This document shows, piece after piece, positions 12,520 through 23,630 of a stretch of 64,000 nucleotides of DNA; position 1 is the first letter of the stretch; each line of letters begins with the position of its first letter. The DNA lies in contig NC_051104.1 in NCBI RefSeq assembly GCF_901709675.1, forward strand, positions 4,073,501 through 4,137,500, in the 5' to 3' direction. The DNA is from Syngnathus acus (Eukaryota > Chordata > Actinopteri > Syngnathiformes > Syngnathidae). A program made the translations under genes and the position numbers. A model generated the notes under the pieces. It was not told where the DNA came from. It searched no databases and saw only the letters and a program-made list of their open reading frames with translations.

Positions 12520-12800
12520 ATCTAACAATTGGGTCAATTTCACAATGTACTTAAGCCGGGAACTTGATTCCAATACTCGATCTGACCCAGCAATGAGTCT
12601 AATATGACAATTACACACTTGGAGTGCCCTGCTTGCCAAAAGCCCTCACAGTTAATGACAAGAGATGGCGGTTAATCATATCCCTATGCAGGGATCAGGG
12701 TGCAGCTCTTGGGAGCTCAAGCCTCATTGCAACCTGCCAGTGCAATCACCTTTGAGCAATTACGCCGAGCATTATTCACTATAGCTCAGCCAAAAAAAAG
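12520..12800. promoter_or_regulatory. CNE-like block with two adjacent inverted repeats
   Basis: One of the more convincing candidate conserved blocks: about 280 bp, few homopolymers, with GTTAATGAC and GGTTAATCAT words. ATCCCT-atgc-AGGGAT lies at 12680-12695, and AGCTC-ttgg-GAGCT follows at 12704-12717. The two palindromes are 8 bp apart. Enhancer function is an inference. Confidence 0.42.
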
Positions 12801-13060
12801 CTTCCAACAAAAGAGACAATGCGGTGTGGTAGCTGACTGGTATTAAAATTAAATACAGTTTATAGGTCAAATACACCCACTTGGAATCAATTTAACGATC
12901 CATCATAAAAACACATATTTGGGGAAAATGTCCCAGATGCAGATTTGTAACGCATCAAAATTGATGTTGTCACCCTTCTTATACGTCGTAAATGTGATAC
13001 TTATAGCGCTACATGTGTTTAGTCCATATGGAAGCAAGAGAAACATGTTTATGAGAGCAG
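12801..13060. other. AT-rich spacer, nothing seen
   Basis: No ORF, repeat end or structure recognised. Confidence 0.55.
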
Positions 13061-13205
13061 ACAGTTCATAAGATCAGCTGTCCTTCATGACCAACATCTG
13101 TTAGCGCTGCCGACGCCCAAGGCTAATGTTGCCGCTGATTTAGTGCAGCGATGCCCCTCGCTTACAGTATGAAAACATCTAATGGCCATATGTCCAATGA
13201 ATCGA
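13061..13205. promoter_or_regulatory. CNE-like block, short
   Basis: Balanced 145-bp block with GTTAGCGCTGCCGACGCCC around 13101-13119 and CTAATGGCCATATG near 13180. The CpG dinucleotides kept here stand out against CpG-poor flanks. Confidence 0.33.
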
Positions 13206-14329
13206 AAACACTATTTTTTATATCCGTGAATAAAAAGGAAGTGACAGGAAAAAAGGTGCTGTGGAAATAAAAAATAAAAAACTTGACATCTGATCTAATT
13301 CCATTATTCAACCAGAACAGCTTTTACCCCAGTTAATTATTTCCAAATTTTAAACAAATACATAAGGTACACACTTAAATTTGATTTCAACATACAAGTC
13401 TGGACTCTTGAGTCTGAATCTACCGCTGTTCTGTATCCATTTTTACTGGACGTAATCAAATGACTGATTAATGCTGGCTGTGTGTTCTCAGAGATGAGGG
13501 GAAATGCAGCATCTTACGAAGATAAGAAATCAGTTCCTGCTTTTTTTGATTGGATTACATCTGAGGGAGGGTAATCCTTCACTTGGGGAAGCGTGCATGC
13601 GAGAAAGTAAATATGGGAGAGGGTGAGAGGAGTTTGGGAGATTGAAGCACAAGGCAAAGTAAGAAAATGTAACTTGGGAGAGGAAATTAGCAAGCGAGTC
13701 CTGTTCAGTTTGTATGCTGCAAAACTGCAAAAATAAATGACTAAGTAACACAAAAATGCAAAAGATGATGAATATCAGCTTTGATAAATGATAAATGGTC
13801 AAGCTCATGCTTTTATCAGTGCTGAGATTATACACAGATGGTTAGAGTAGTGGGTTGAAGATAAGTGACTTGCTTTTAAACGGGGCTGTTTTTCGGCCTC
13901 AGGTCTGTCTGGATGACTGATTGACCTCTTGGGACATGAGTTTGACTACCATTGGACACAAGCAGAAGGACATTAGATGGTGCTGACAGATAGTCAGTCA
14001 ACCTTTTTGTCTACTGTGAACAAGACAATCTTTTGGTTTGAAAAATAGTTGTGGATGCTGTGAAGTAGAAAAGTGCATTTATTGTGAGCAAACAATTGAA
14101 CCATGTTTGTAATGTAAACTTGAAAATTCAAATATCTTGCTCACTAATTAAATTATTTCCATTACCAAAAATAGTTTTATGCTTTGTATTTTTGTAATAA
14201 ATTTCAAATAGTTATGCGTATCTTAAAAGCAAATTTGCATGGTCTGAAAACCTCTTTATATTTTTGACCCCGTGTCACAAAGTGCAAAGCCGCCTGAGGT
14301 AAAATGAGTCACTACCTCGCGGGTCACGT
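13206..14329. other. intergenic, nothing recognised
   Basis: AT-rich. Two minus-strand ORFs at 13514-13835 overlap in different frames and are leucine/serine-rich translations of purine-rich DNA, not recognisable proteins. Confidence 0.5.
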
Positions 14330-14780
14330 CTGTGTTTAGCATGCCTTTGGTATGCAGCCTGCACAAACCTGCCCCCCTCTCGCAGCGCAGGCGAAAAATT
14401 AATAGAAGCTCATATTTTCAGCACATCATCATTACTTTGCAAGACAAACATTTAATCCCTGTGCGATACAGAACCGAGTAAATTATCCCGACGTCTCATT
14501 CAGTCGCTGAATTAGGTGATGCTGAATTAGATTATGCTCGAAAATTAGGTGTTCACGCCAAATGAAAGCAATCATGATGGTGGAATGGGAAGACAATGAA
14601 AGCCCTCCCAGCTAGCCCAGGCCAGTAGAGGGCCTAGTAACTAATAATGAATGCTCATCCAGCAAATAATGACTCTGACAGTAAGGAAGTGAACGGGCAA
14701 GCGACATGCTACTGTTAAGAGGTTAATAGCTTAACAACACTGGAGGGTGAGAGGGTTATCGACCAAATATTTACATATAG
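14330..14780. promoter_or_regulatory. CNE-like block with phased ATTAG array
   Basis: A 450-bp balanced block. Its core at 14506-14548 holds the 10-mer GCTGAATTAG twice (14506-14515 and 14521-14530), a 15-bp step, then a third ATTAG at 14544-14548 after GATTATGCTCG. ATTAG is the reverse of CTAAT, a homeodomain core, so this is a close array of like-oriented sites. AAATTAATAG (about 14395) and GTAAATTATC (14479) add further TAAT-type words. No ORF. A strong enhancer candidate by architecture, but unmeasured. Confidence 0.45.
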
Positions 14781-15130
14781 AATCACAAACCAGGGAGCGG
14801 AACGACTGCAACTAATTCAATTTTCTGTATGGACTTTCCAAGGCTGATGACAAGAATGCAATACTGAAGGTTAACCTGCCAAATAAGAGCAGACACCAGG
14901 TAACCAGTGTCAAATGTACTGGTAGAGGAATATATTGTCACTGTGTACAGTCCAGTGCTCACCAACATAATAGCCCACAAAGACCACGTGAGACTCTGCA
15001 TCATTAATTATCAATAATATTCTGTCGTGTAAGGCAATGTGAATGGAATTTTCTGTCTTGGGGCATTTTCTTAGACTGGCACGGGAGGGACTGCAGCCAA
15101 ATTTTTCATCATCCAATGAAAGCCTTGATT
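14781..15130. other. open, weakly CNE-like stretch
   Basis: Two minus-strand ORFs in different frames (14783-15004, hydrophobic; 14910-15116) overlap here. They cannot both be coding, and neither resembles a known protein. On the plus strand CATTAATTATCAATA (15001-15015) is a homeodomain-type cluster, so a regulatory block is the more likely reading. Confidence 0.27.
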
Positions 15131-15252
15131 AAATCCACTCAAATTGCACCTGCACCACAACTTAGACCTGCTTTTTGCTGGTCTAAATTCTGGCCTACCG
15201 TCAGTCACAAAATATTTAGTATTAGAGATATTTCCTGAAAAATGACAATCAC

Positions 15253-15346
15253 ATTTTTGTTATTGTTTTTAAATTGAACAATTTTAAACAACACATCGTA
15301 TTTTTGTTATTTTTTTCAAATTGAACAATTTTAAACAACACATTAG
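15253..15346. repeat. 47-bp tandem duplication, two copies
   Basis: Copy 1 (15253-15299) and copy 2 (15300-15346) share ATTTTTGTTATT at the start and AAATTGAACAATTTTAAAC later, ending ACACAT. They differ by a few bases, so the duplication is recent relative to the MITEs here. Confidence 0.85.
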
Positions 15347-15960
15347 TGATTGTTGTCGCTATTTGATACCAAATTATAAAAAAAAAAATGAGGTAAAGGG
15401 TCAAAGGAAATAAACCCTGCTCAAAACTCTCTGGGACATTTTTGTTTATGTTGTTTTAAGAATCCAAAAACAATGTCCAAACTTGAATCCAGAAATATGC
15501 TTTCCTTTGAAGAATTGTCAGTTTGAAATAAAAATAGGCTGGGAAGTGATTTCCCCACGATGTTGAGCAATGCAGGGTCCGTAAAGTTCAGCTCCATCTA
15601 TAAAAACCCGCTATGCTGAATAATATAGTCACTCAGCAAGCGAGAACATAAGGCCTCACACACTATGTAATCAAATGTACCTTTCACTTGGATAGGCCCT
15701 GTAAATCAGATAGCATTCCAGCAGTTCAATACTATTGTGTAAGAATAACTGCCTGGGAGGATAAATGCACAAGAAAGCCTGCTTGCTCAGGGTGGAGACA
15801 GTCTTTGACTCAAAGTACTGCCCACTGACTGATTGCGTCTCTTTCTAGGAGCAGCTCAAGGAGGCAGATACTTTATGTCTGTTTCACCATCAAATGGGCC
15901 AATCTGTGCAACAGAGAGATAAATCGAGCTCTGCAGACCAATGTTCTAACCCGTTATGGC
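15347..15960. other. weak CNE-like block (15540-15960)
   Basis: The first 190 bases are AT-rich. From 15540 the composition is balanced with few homopolymers and no ORF over 60 codons. No specific motif array was picked out. Confidence 0.25.
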
Positions 15961-16734
15961 TATCCTGACTTGAGGCAGTCCTGCAAAAAAAAAAAAAAAA
16001 GCCACAGAGTAAAAAGTAACTCCTTGGTCCAACCACTTTTTATTGCCTTTATCTGCAACATCTTATTTTGTTCACTCAAATTCTGGTCTTTTGGTGCAAA
16101 AAAAAAAAGAAACTACCACAAACATTCCAGCCATCTCTGGAATTTACTCCAAATTATTGTTTTGCTGTGAGTCCTTGTGAATGTGTGTTAAAGTGTATGT
16201 GTGCGTGGGTGGGTGGGTGTGCATGCATTGCTGCAGGCTAACGAGTAGTGAGGGAGTTCCCCCACATCTGTTCACCATAAGAGCTTGTTGACAGCAGCTC
16301 TTCTCTTTCTTTTTCTTTTTCCAGCTCCCAGTTCATCGCTCCTTTGGATTCTGTTGGCACCGCTCATTCGAGATTTAGTACAAAACAAGCTCGGCCTCAT
16401 GTTTAGGGCCCTGCTTGGCCACTCGTATGAAAACTGAATTTTGGCAAAAAGAAAAGGGATCTAGGGAAAGGGTTATGCAATTTTTATCATTACATAAATG
16501 ACTTTTTGGTGAGTGAGAGAATGCATCCAGATGAATATAATACTTTCGATATAATCGAGGCTCATCCATATTTGCTCATAGACAATTATGGTGATTCTTG
16601 TCATGAGTAGGAAAATGAAAATGACAAAATCTGCTATCAAAAATCAAAACAATAATAAAAAATCCATGTTGGACAATCACTTTGAGAGTCATATTTAACA
16701 TGACATCCCCCACCACGTAGCTAAAAGTATTCAA
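15961..16734. other. intergenic, nothing recognised
   Basis: Contains A runs at 15985 and 16099, a short GTGGGTGGGTGGGT tract near 16205, and pyrimidine-rich DNA at 16300-16325. No gene or repeat family seen. Confidence 0.5.
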
Positions 16735-16870
16735 TCAATCATGTTCCATCCATACATAGGACATATCCTGTTCAGGGTCACAGGCAGGGAAGATGGAGCC
16801 TCATCCCAGATGATTTAGGACCCGAGACGAGTTACACCCTCAGTTGATTGACAGTCGGTTATGTAACCAA
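16735..16870. repeat. decayed dispersed fish repeat
   Basis: The order of words CCATCCATACAT, CCTGTTCAGGGTCACAGG, GGAGCCTCATCCCAG and GTTACACCCTCAGTTGATTG matches a repeat I recall as common in teleosts (CATCCATCC, then GGGTCGCGGG, GGAGCCTATCCCAGC, GGTACACCCTG). It is strongly mutated. Class is uncertain; no coding capacity remains. Confidence 0.6.
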
Positions 16871-18752
16871 ATATTAGAAACAGCTTTCGGTATGATATAG
16901 TGCAGGTCCACACAACTAGAAGTTATATCGTTATCATGTAAAGGCAGAATTGCAACTATTTATTATAATGATCCTTATGTATTTATTTATGTTTATTCTT
17001 TAGAGAAGGACGTTTATGTTTGTCTTGCTTCAGACAAGTAAAGGCTGCTAAGTAGCCATCCAAAGCCAGAGTCAAGCCAGAGTGTTTCACTAGAAGGATT
17101 GAAAGCCACCCATGCCTGTAATTGGGAAAAGGTCCATTTGGACGACCCGAGTTGTCCATTTGTTTTTAAAAGGGGAAAGCAATCGATGGGCAGCATTAAG
17201 CAGATCTGTGCGAGATCTAAATGCTTTCCATTGGCTGCAATCTTTACTTCCTGCTTGGAAGATACAGGCCTTTAATGACCTGAACAAGAAACAGAGATAG
17301 AAACAAAGCTGTAAAACCAGCCATTTAGATTGAACCGATGCTGTGCAACCTTCTGATTGACCCCTTATGACCTCCCCCCCCTTTACCTGATTGCTAATCA
17401 CATGCCGAATATTTTTTGCTGTTTTTTTTCCCGGCTTTGATTACACTAATTAGATTCTCTCGTATTTTCTGGTACGTTAATTGTAATTCTTGTGCTTGGG
17501 TTCCATTTTAGGTCTGATTGGTTAAACTGGAGTAAGTGAATTGATCCAGTATTGACAGGCTGTGTTCCAATATGCAGATTTAACAATGAGAACTTATAAT
17601 CAGGAATCAAATATTTGATTTCTAAAGAATCATTTGACGGCTGTGTTATATGTTACAGAAGTTCAAATGGAGAACCGCGAAGCGTTCGCACCTGCTGTAC
17701 AAAACCAAAGCGTGTGGCTTAAACTGCTGAAGCTGTTCAAATGGGTCCTCAGAGGACCTCTCCGTTTCTCTCTTGTCTCCATCAGAGTGTAAAGTTTTCC
17801 AACAGCTGCTAGACAATAAAAAGTGCACCGAGGCTGAGATCGCAAAGATTTCCAGAGGTTTTATGGAAAGAGGTGAAGAAAATGTTCCGTTATGGCCGCA
17901 ACTACGAACTGCGTAGTAAAGTGATCCAATTGATGGAATGTTCTGTTTTATTTCCATAACTTCCAATTAATCATTTGTTTTTGACACCAAGTAAATATTA
18001 ATCTGACGTATGTACTTTCCATGCTACTTGCATAAAATGCCAATGAATAAAATTAACTGGACTTGTATTGTTTCATTCATAGAATTTCTAGAAATACTAC
18101 GAGAGGGATGTCGGAGTGCTTATCCTGTACGTTTAAATCGAAAAAGGCTAAATGAAAGTAACCTGAACCCGTCTGTCCAGCCAAAATATTGAATTTCGGG
18201 CTATGTTCTTTGAATTCTCCTCAAATCAGCATAGCACAGATGGAACCTTTTGGAGTATTCATATCCTTTTGGTATTCAGCCTCTTGGCGATTCCTCGTCT
18301 GTGGACGGGGCCCACTCTCCCGTTCTCCCAGTCTCTTTGTTCCTCCAAAAAGTGCTCGTCTTCCATTGGAGCGGCGAATGTTGCTGCTTCTTTGATGTGA
18401 GTTGGGCAGACGCAGTGAGTTCTCACCTGTCAGCTTTCATGGCTCCTTGAAGGTTGACTTTGAGCCGGTGTCTGTTAAATTGGGATTGATCGAAACAACG
18501 GGAGCCACACATAGCGCGCACCCGAGGGGGAAAATAGAGCATTTCCTGACAGTCGCAGTGGGGCTGCTGCTGTATGTTGAAGAGCGTCGTATTTCATGGT
18601 GGACGAGGCGGTTTGATGTGACCACGGAAGTCATTTGCCACTTCTTTTTTATTTATTTTTTTCTCTCCAGTCATGAGCGGTGGCAGGATATAGGTGGAAT
18701 GTTTAATGCCCGCATCGGATGAGGCAAAGACTGAGAGTGGTTCTTCATGATG
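16871..18752. other. intergenic, CNE-like at 17100-17400
   Basis: Positions 17100-17400 are balanced, with AAGCAATCGATGGGCAGC at about 17177 and GTAATTGGG near 17117. ORFs here overlap on both strands (17014-17401) and are not convincing. 17640-17970 and 18189-18722 likewise show stacked chance ORFs in up to four frames. No exon recognised. Confidence 0.3.
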
Positions 18753-18855
18753 TACCGTATTGGCCCGAATATAAAACGACCCCGATTATAAGACGACCCC
18801 CTCTTTTTCAGTTTTATTTCAATGAAAAAAATCTTATATTCGGGCCAATACGGTA
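18753..18855. mobile_element. 103-bp foldback MITE, near-perfect arms
   Basis: The ends TACCGTATTGGCCCGAATAT and the exact complement at the right (finishing GGGCCAATACGGTA) form terminal inverted repeats of at least 24 bp, with only about 50 bp between them containing ATAAGACGACCCCC. The whole element can fold into one hairpin. I recall the same ends in longer teleost elements, so this is probably an internally deleted copy. Arms are almost unmutated, suggesting a younger insertion than the other MITEs here. Confidence 0.85.
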
Positions 18856-19430
18856 TATCTGAATTGCAAACTAGTGTTACAGTTGTGAGATAGCAAAACA
18901 TTATCCAAATTTGAGTTGCTAGCGACTAATCAATACTGTTGAAAACATGCACCAAAATGCCAAAACTCTTTCACTGCCAACCCAGTTAATATCTTTGACG
19001 TCTTTAACCATCAATGACTTTGATAAATGAGCATGGTTCATTATATGACATCACTATTCCATGCAATCTATTATGAACCGGTTAACAAAGGAGATCGTGC
19101 CCGAATGAGTTTTCCTACACGCTTAATAATGAAAGCGGCTCAATATTTGCACCTTGATAGGTTCGTCCAAACATGATGAGCAAAGGTGAAGGAGGTCAGC
19201 TAATTTGCTTGCAAAGGAAATCAACACAAACCCGTACGGTAACGTTGGTGATCTTCCCTATTACCATTTGCACACCAAAGATCCTCCTCCAAAGTTATCA
19301 TTGATCAGTACTAAAAAAAAAAAAAAAAATTCTTTAGCCAAGTCTCCTTATCTCTCGTGATAAATGTATGTGTGTGTGGCGGGAAGAGGGGCCGAGAATA
19401 GAGATAGAGGAGAATGAGGAGAATGAAAGA
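18856..19430. other. intergenic, nothing recognised
   Basis: AT-rich, with an A run at about 19313-19329 and a purine-rich tract at 19380-19430. No gene seen. Confidence 0.55.
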
Positions 19431-19708
19431 GACCATTAAAGCAGGAGAAAAGGGAGAGGAGAGCCCCCCGTGGATGCTACTGTCAGCTGTGGGAACTCAG
19501 ATGAAAGTGGTGGAGCCAGATAGTAGCTCTCTTTGATCGGGCCTTTGTGTGATAAACATCGCGCTATGCCAGCCAGGCTCGCTGCATCGTGCCAGGCCGG
19601 CTGTGAAGGTGAAGGGCTTTGAGTAGGCTTCCAGCTCAGTTCTACACTGGACCAGCAGGCATTTGCCATGCCAGAGATCTGTCTGCAGCACACAACGCCT
19701 CTGAAGAG
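19431..19708. promoter_or_regulatory. CNE-like block with TCF/LEF-type words
   Basis: GC-richer than its flanks and nearly free of simple repeats. CTTTGATC at 19531-19538 fits the TCF/LEF core CTTTGWW, with CTTTGTG at 19543-19549 beside it and GTGATAAA following. Overlapping ORFs in both strands (19436-19723 minus, 19619-20038 plus) are not recognisable proteins. Wnt-responsive enhancer activity would be an inference from these words only. Confidence 0.36.
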
Positions 19709-19726
19709 CACACACACACACACACA
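19709..19726. repeat. (CA)9 microsatellite
   Basis: Nine perfect CA units directly after the CNE-like block. Confidence 0.95.
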
Positions 19727-22234
19727 GCGTACATTCTAAAGAGTGTTCACACTTTTCACTGTCTCGCTTTTCTCGCTCCCTTTTTTTTTTATTCTTCTTT
19801 CATTCAGCCTCCACCCTTGAGATCTTTTTTAGCAAACGTTGAGATACTTGTTAGAGATGCCGCTTCGCTTCCAGAGGCAGGGTCTCCCGCTATGGAGCAG
19901 CACTCTTATTCCAACCAATCAGCTGGCAACGTTTTTATTAAATTTAAAAAAAAAGTGTGCCATGAGAGCATGCATGCGCTTTTCTCTGTTGTAATAGTAA
20001 TACAGCTGTTGAATATTTCATATCTACCGATGCTTTGAAAGGGTGCAGGTTTACAAAGTTAGTTGTAACTAACAATGATAGGAGGGAATTTTGCCAGAGT
20101 TGTTTGCTCTTATCTCATCCCCTGATCATAACCTTTTGCTTTCTTCAACCACTTTCACTCTTTTGAAACGACGTGTAACAAAAAAGCCTCATGGTGATTT
20201 GATTCAGTGAAAAGAAAACGTACTCTTGCGTTCACTGTGAAGAAAAGAAGTTCAATGCGAGGAGTGTAGTGTGTTCATTTGACGAGTGAAAAAGAGAGTC
20301 GCGGAGGGGAGTGCTGAATGCTGTGCATGTGTGGGAAGTGGTTTTGGCAAGATTTGAAATTAATGATCTCAACATGTGCTTTCGCTCGGAGTCATCAGTT
20401 GGAGAAATGCAGACAAAAGCACTTGCATTGCAACCATGGAAGGGTCACAAATGGAGACGATTGGCCAGTGAGACACAAGTCATAGGCTCTGGGAAAAGAC
20501 TTAACGAAAAGAAAAAAATCTGGCTTTTGGCTCTAGAGCGCCCCCTATATTCATCAAGTGTAACTTGTATTTCAGAATAGTGGCTTGGCTGCAAATATTC
20601 TGAACTGCCAGAACTTGTATCCAAGGGTCATTGTGGCAATGACATAAATGCTGTTTTCCCCTCATACAAGCCAGTTTGGCATCAAAAGGATTTTGCAGCC
20701 GTTTTGAAGCGACACTCACACACAAGCCAATGTGTACGATGCTGAGGCACGCTCCACCCCCATTTGACTCATATCCAATGCTGCACTGAAAGAGTGTAAG
20801 CTCCACTTCCCTTCCCCCAGCATGGTGTAAGGAGTCTGGGCTGAGTATGGTATGATTCATAAAATCAATGCGATAGTTCCTTTAAGGAGTCATTAACGAT
20901 AATTGCCATAAGAGAAAAAACAGGGCAACTCAAAATACTCAAAAAGTCAGGAAAGATGCCGTATAATGAAGTGATGAAAATGTTAATGCATTGCGGCACG
21001 GATGAATGCAGCGATGTGGGAGTGAGGCCAGCAAAGTATGATAAAACTGGTGTAGTGTAAATTACAGGAAGGTTGAGAATCATATATTCACGTGGCCGAC
21101 ATTAGTTTCTAACAAAATCCGAGTAAAGATCACAAAATACTGAACCTGTCCTCTGGGAAAGGTGCAAGGAAATTTTTAACACCTTCTTAGAGTTGATAAA
21201 TTCCTAAAATGCCTCCTGAGTGTCGATGTGAACATTTAGAATGCTACGTTTGTGAAGCAATAATAAATAAAGACAAAAGGACAATCAGCAAAACACAGAT
21301 CATGAAATGATAGGCTAAGTTTGATGGGGAAGAACTTTCTTGGCCTGGCTTCAACTCACCAAAAATCATGAAAAAAATAATAAAATACAAAAGCAAGACC
21401 ATTTCAGTTCCATTATGTAGTCCAAATGAATTTACAACAGTGAAGTGAAAGCAGCATCTGCATGCAATTTGAAAGAAACAAACTAACAAAAAAAAAAAAC
21501 CTTTCCAAGGACATGGTACCTCTCAATCCACTTTATGCACTTCAACAGACAGAAAAGATTCCACTCTTCAGAGCTGTGAGATGTGCCAATCAGTCTATCT
21601 CCATGGCAGCGTGTGACATTTAAGTGGGGGGATGGTTTGAACACATGGGAAGGACACCTTGCAGACACTTTGGATCACCCGATGCTACATCTCTCCCGTG
21701 ATGCATGGTTCACACAGATGGCCGGGTTATGCATACGTGACCCCGGGTTCATGACGCATAGTGGAGCGGCTGTAAATGAATCTCGGGGCTGCTCCCTACT
21801 AGATAAATACAGACTTTTATTGGCCCGAGAGGAAGACAAGATGGGGGATTTATTGGAACTCCTCACCCAACCTGAAATCAAATATTCACCCGTCAAGGAA
21901 GAGATGAACGTCATCTCAGGGTGACTTGCTGGTTGGCTTGTGTATGACTTAGGAAGAATGTCATTGGAGAGTCATTGGATGAGATTTCTAGCATGTATCA
22001 CCAAATGTTCTTTATCATTGAACTGTCCTCTGCTGTCCAAAAATTTTCCTCATGTTACAATTGGGGGTTGTGTTGTCCTAGAAACCGAAAGCTTTGGCAA
22101 CAGGCGTAATGTCAACTAAAAGTCATTGAAATTAAATGTTGGGCAGTCATTATTAAATTGAATTACTGGTGTATATGACGTGCAAATGTTAGAATTACTG
22201 CACATAAAACCGATTAATTTTGTAAAAATAAATT
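19727..22234. other. intergenic, no gene recognised
   Basis: Includes the open stretch 21583-21924 (113 codons, plus), whose translation is fairly balanced but matches no family I know. A 79-codon minus ORF lies over it, so chance or a CNE-like block is likelier than an exon. 20380-20850 holds further overlapping ORFs on both strands. An A run lies at about 21487. Confidence 0.45.
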
Positions 22235-22350
22235 AATTAATTTAAAAAAGAAGTCTTATAATCAGGTGCGCACCCAATATATGAAAATATCCCAAAGTAG
22301 ATCTGCTCATCGAGACGGCGCCTCATAAGCCGGTGCACATTTAACCATAA
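22235..22350. repeat. decayed MITE-like fragment
   Basis: TCTTATAATCAGGTGCGCACC and, later, CTCATAAGCCGGTGCAC echo the 'TATAATCCGGTGCG' words of TACCGTA-ended elements such as the one at 35051. The ends are gone, and an A12 run plus the hAT-like element follow. Confidence 0.4.
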
Positions 22351-22376
22351 AAAAAAAAAATGGTATGATGTAGATC

Positions 22377-22696
22377 ACCGGTGTCAAACTCAAGGCCCGG
22401 GGGCCAGATACGGCCCGCCAAATCATTTTATACGGCCCGCGAAGACAAATTGTGCATCAAATTCATGTGTCATTACTAGAATTGCAAATTGTCTTCACTT
22501 TTAATAATATCTTTAAAATATTTGACCAGTTTTTACTAGTCTGATTTGAAAACGAGTTATTTGTCAGTTTGTTATGTAGCTTTTACTGTATATAATATGA
22601 GGTGCTCATACATTTATTTGGGTTGACAGTCATAATGGCCCTCCGAAAGAAGCTATGACTACAATGCCCGTAAAAAAAATGAGTTTGACACCCCTG
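22377..22696. mobile_element. hAT-like non-autonomous element, about 320 bp
   Basis: Left end CACCGGTGTCAAACTCAAGG and right end GAGTTTGACACCCCTG are inverted copies of one another (GTGTCAAACTC matches exactly). Internal words GGCCCGGGGGCCAGATACGG and CGGCCCGC near the left, with CTATGACTACAATGCCCG near the right, fit a family I recall as widespread in fish and classed with hAT elements. No transposase ORF. A clear 8-bp target duplication was not found, so the superfamily rests on the ends. Confidence 0.78.
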
Positions 22697-23400
22697 AGAG
22701 GTCACCAGGGGATCCAACTACAAAATGCTGGCAATTTCCCACAGCCAATATTGAACACCTTTATGACTCACAAATCCTCCCCAATCTATGTAGTTAAGAC
22801 AACGGCGAACCCTGAATGAGCTATCACGGAGCATGTCAAGGTATGAAGTGGTTGTCTCAACCCACTGAGCGTATCCAACGTTGTCACCGCTGCTTGCCTG
22901 TCAGCCAGTAGTGAACATCCAGCGCTGACACGAGGTGAGCTTTGCCTCTTCCCGTCATCTGTTTTGGATCACTACTTTCAATCAAAGCCAATAGAGGAGG
23001 CTTGTGACAGGGCTTGTCTCACTCTTCCTTTTTGATGCTCACCCACTGTCAGAAAGCTGCCCAATGACTCAGACACAAAGAGATAGTGAATTGGAAGACA
23101 CGTAAACAGTTGCAGACAAACAAAAGGCCAACAAAAGAGTCTAAAAGTCAGAACGCGGTAAACAGACAGGCGGCGATAAAGACGACAAATGAATCAAAGC
23201 TGCTTCATATTCAGCTTATACAAATGCATGATAAGACTGCACTTTTCATTAAACAGTCCCTGCGGAGCTGCTAAATGCATTTGCAAATAACAGCAGTCAG
23301 ATTTACTGACACAATGAGACATTAAAAAGAAAGAAAAAAAAATAATCACTGACTGATCTTATCATCTTCTTGTTTCGTATTGATTGCCATATCTGATATC
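22697..23400. other. weak CNE-like stretch
   Basis: 22840-23100 is balanced, with CCAATAGAGGAGGCTTGTGA near 22989. The 62-codon ORF at 23086-23274 is Lys/Gln/Thr-rich and not recognised. A-rich tract at about 23325-23342. Confidence 0.25.
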
Positions 23401-23630
23401 TTGTTTCACATCTTTCCTCATCTAATGCAGTAACAGCTGTGGAAATCGGAGCTGATGGCCTGATGTTAACTGTGCTTATTGCGGTCATGTAATTATAAAC
23501 TGTAATAATGCGCAATTTATTCGATTAGCCAAAGCATTGTAAATCGGTAATTGGAGGCTGGCGACTGCTTTTGCTGCGCAGCTGAGAGACATTGCTGTTG
23601 TAAACAGTGCCATCTAGTGCATCTTGGCTT
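23401..23630. promoter_or_regulatory. CNE-like block with TAATTA and ATTAG words
   Basis: Strong candidate by texture. TAATTA at 23490-23495 is followed by TGTAATAATGCGCAATTTATTCG-type sequence, CGATTAGCC at 23522-23530 and GGTAATTGG at 23546-23554, giving at least four homeodomain-type cores within 65 bp. No ORF crosses it. Enhancer role inferred. Confidence 0.45.

Noticed and set aside
14783-15116. Hydrophobic minus ORF suggestive of a membrane exon
   Set aside because: A second minus ORF overlaps it in another frame; no known receptor or transporter motif; the plus strand reads as a TAAT-rich regulatory stretch.
21583-21924. 113-codon plus ORF with balanced composition
   Set aside because: No recognisable family, overlapped by a minus ORF, no splice or polyadenylation context. 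CNE-like block or chance is likelier.
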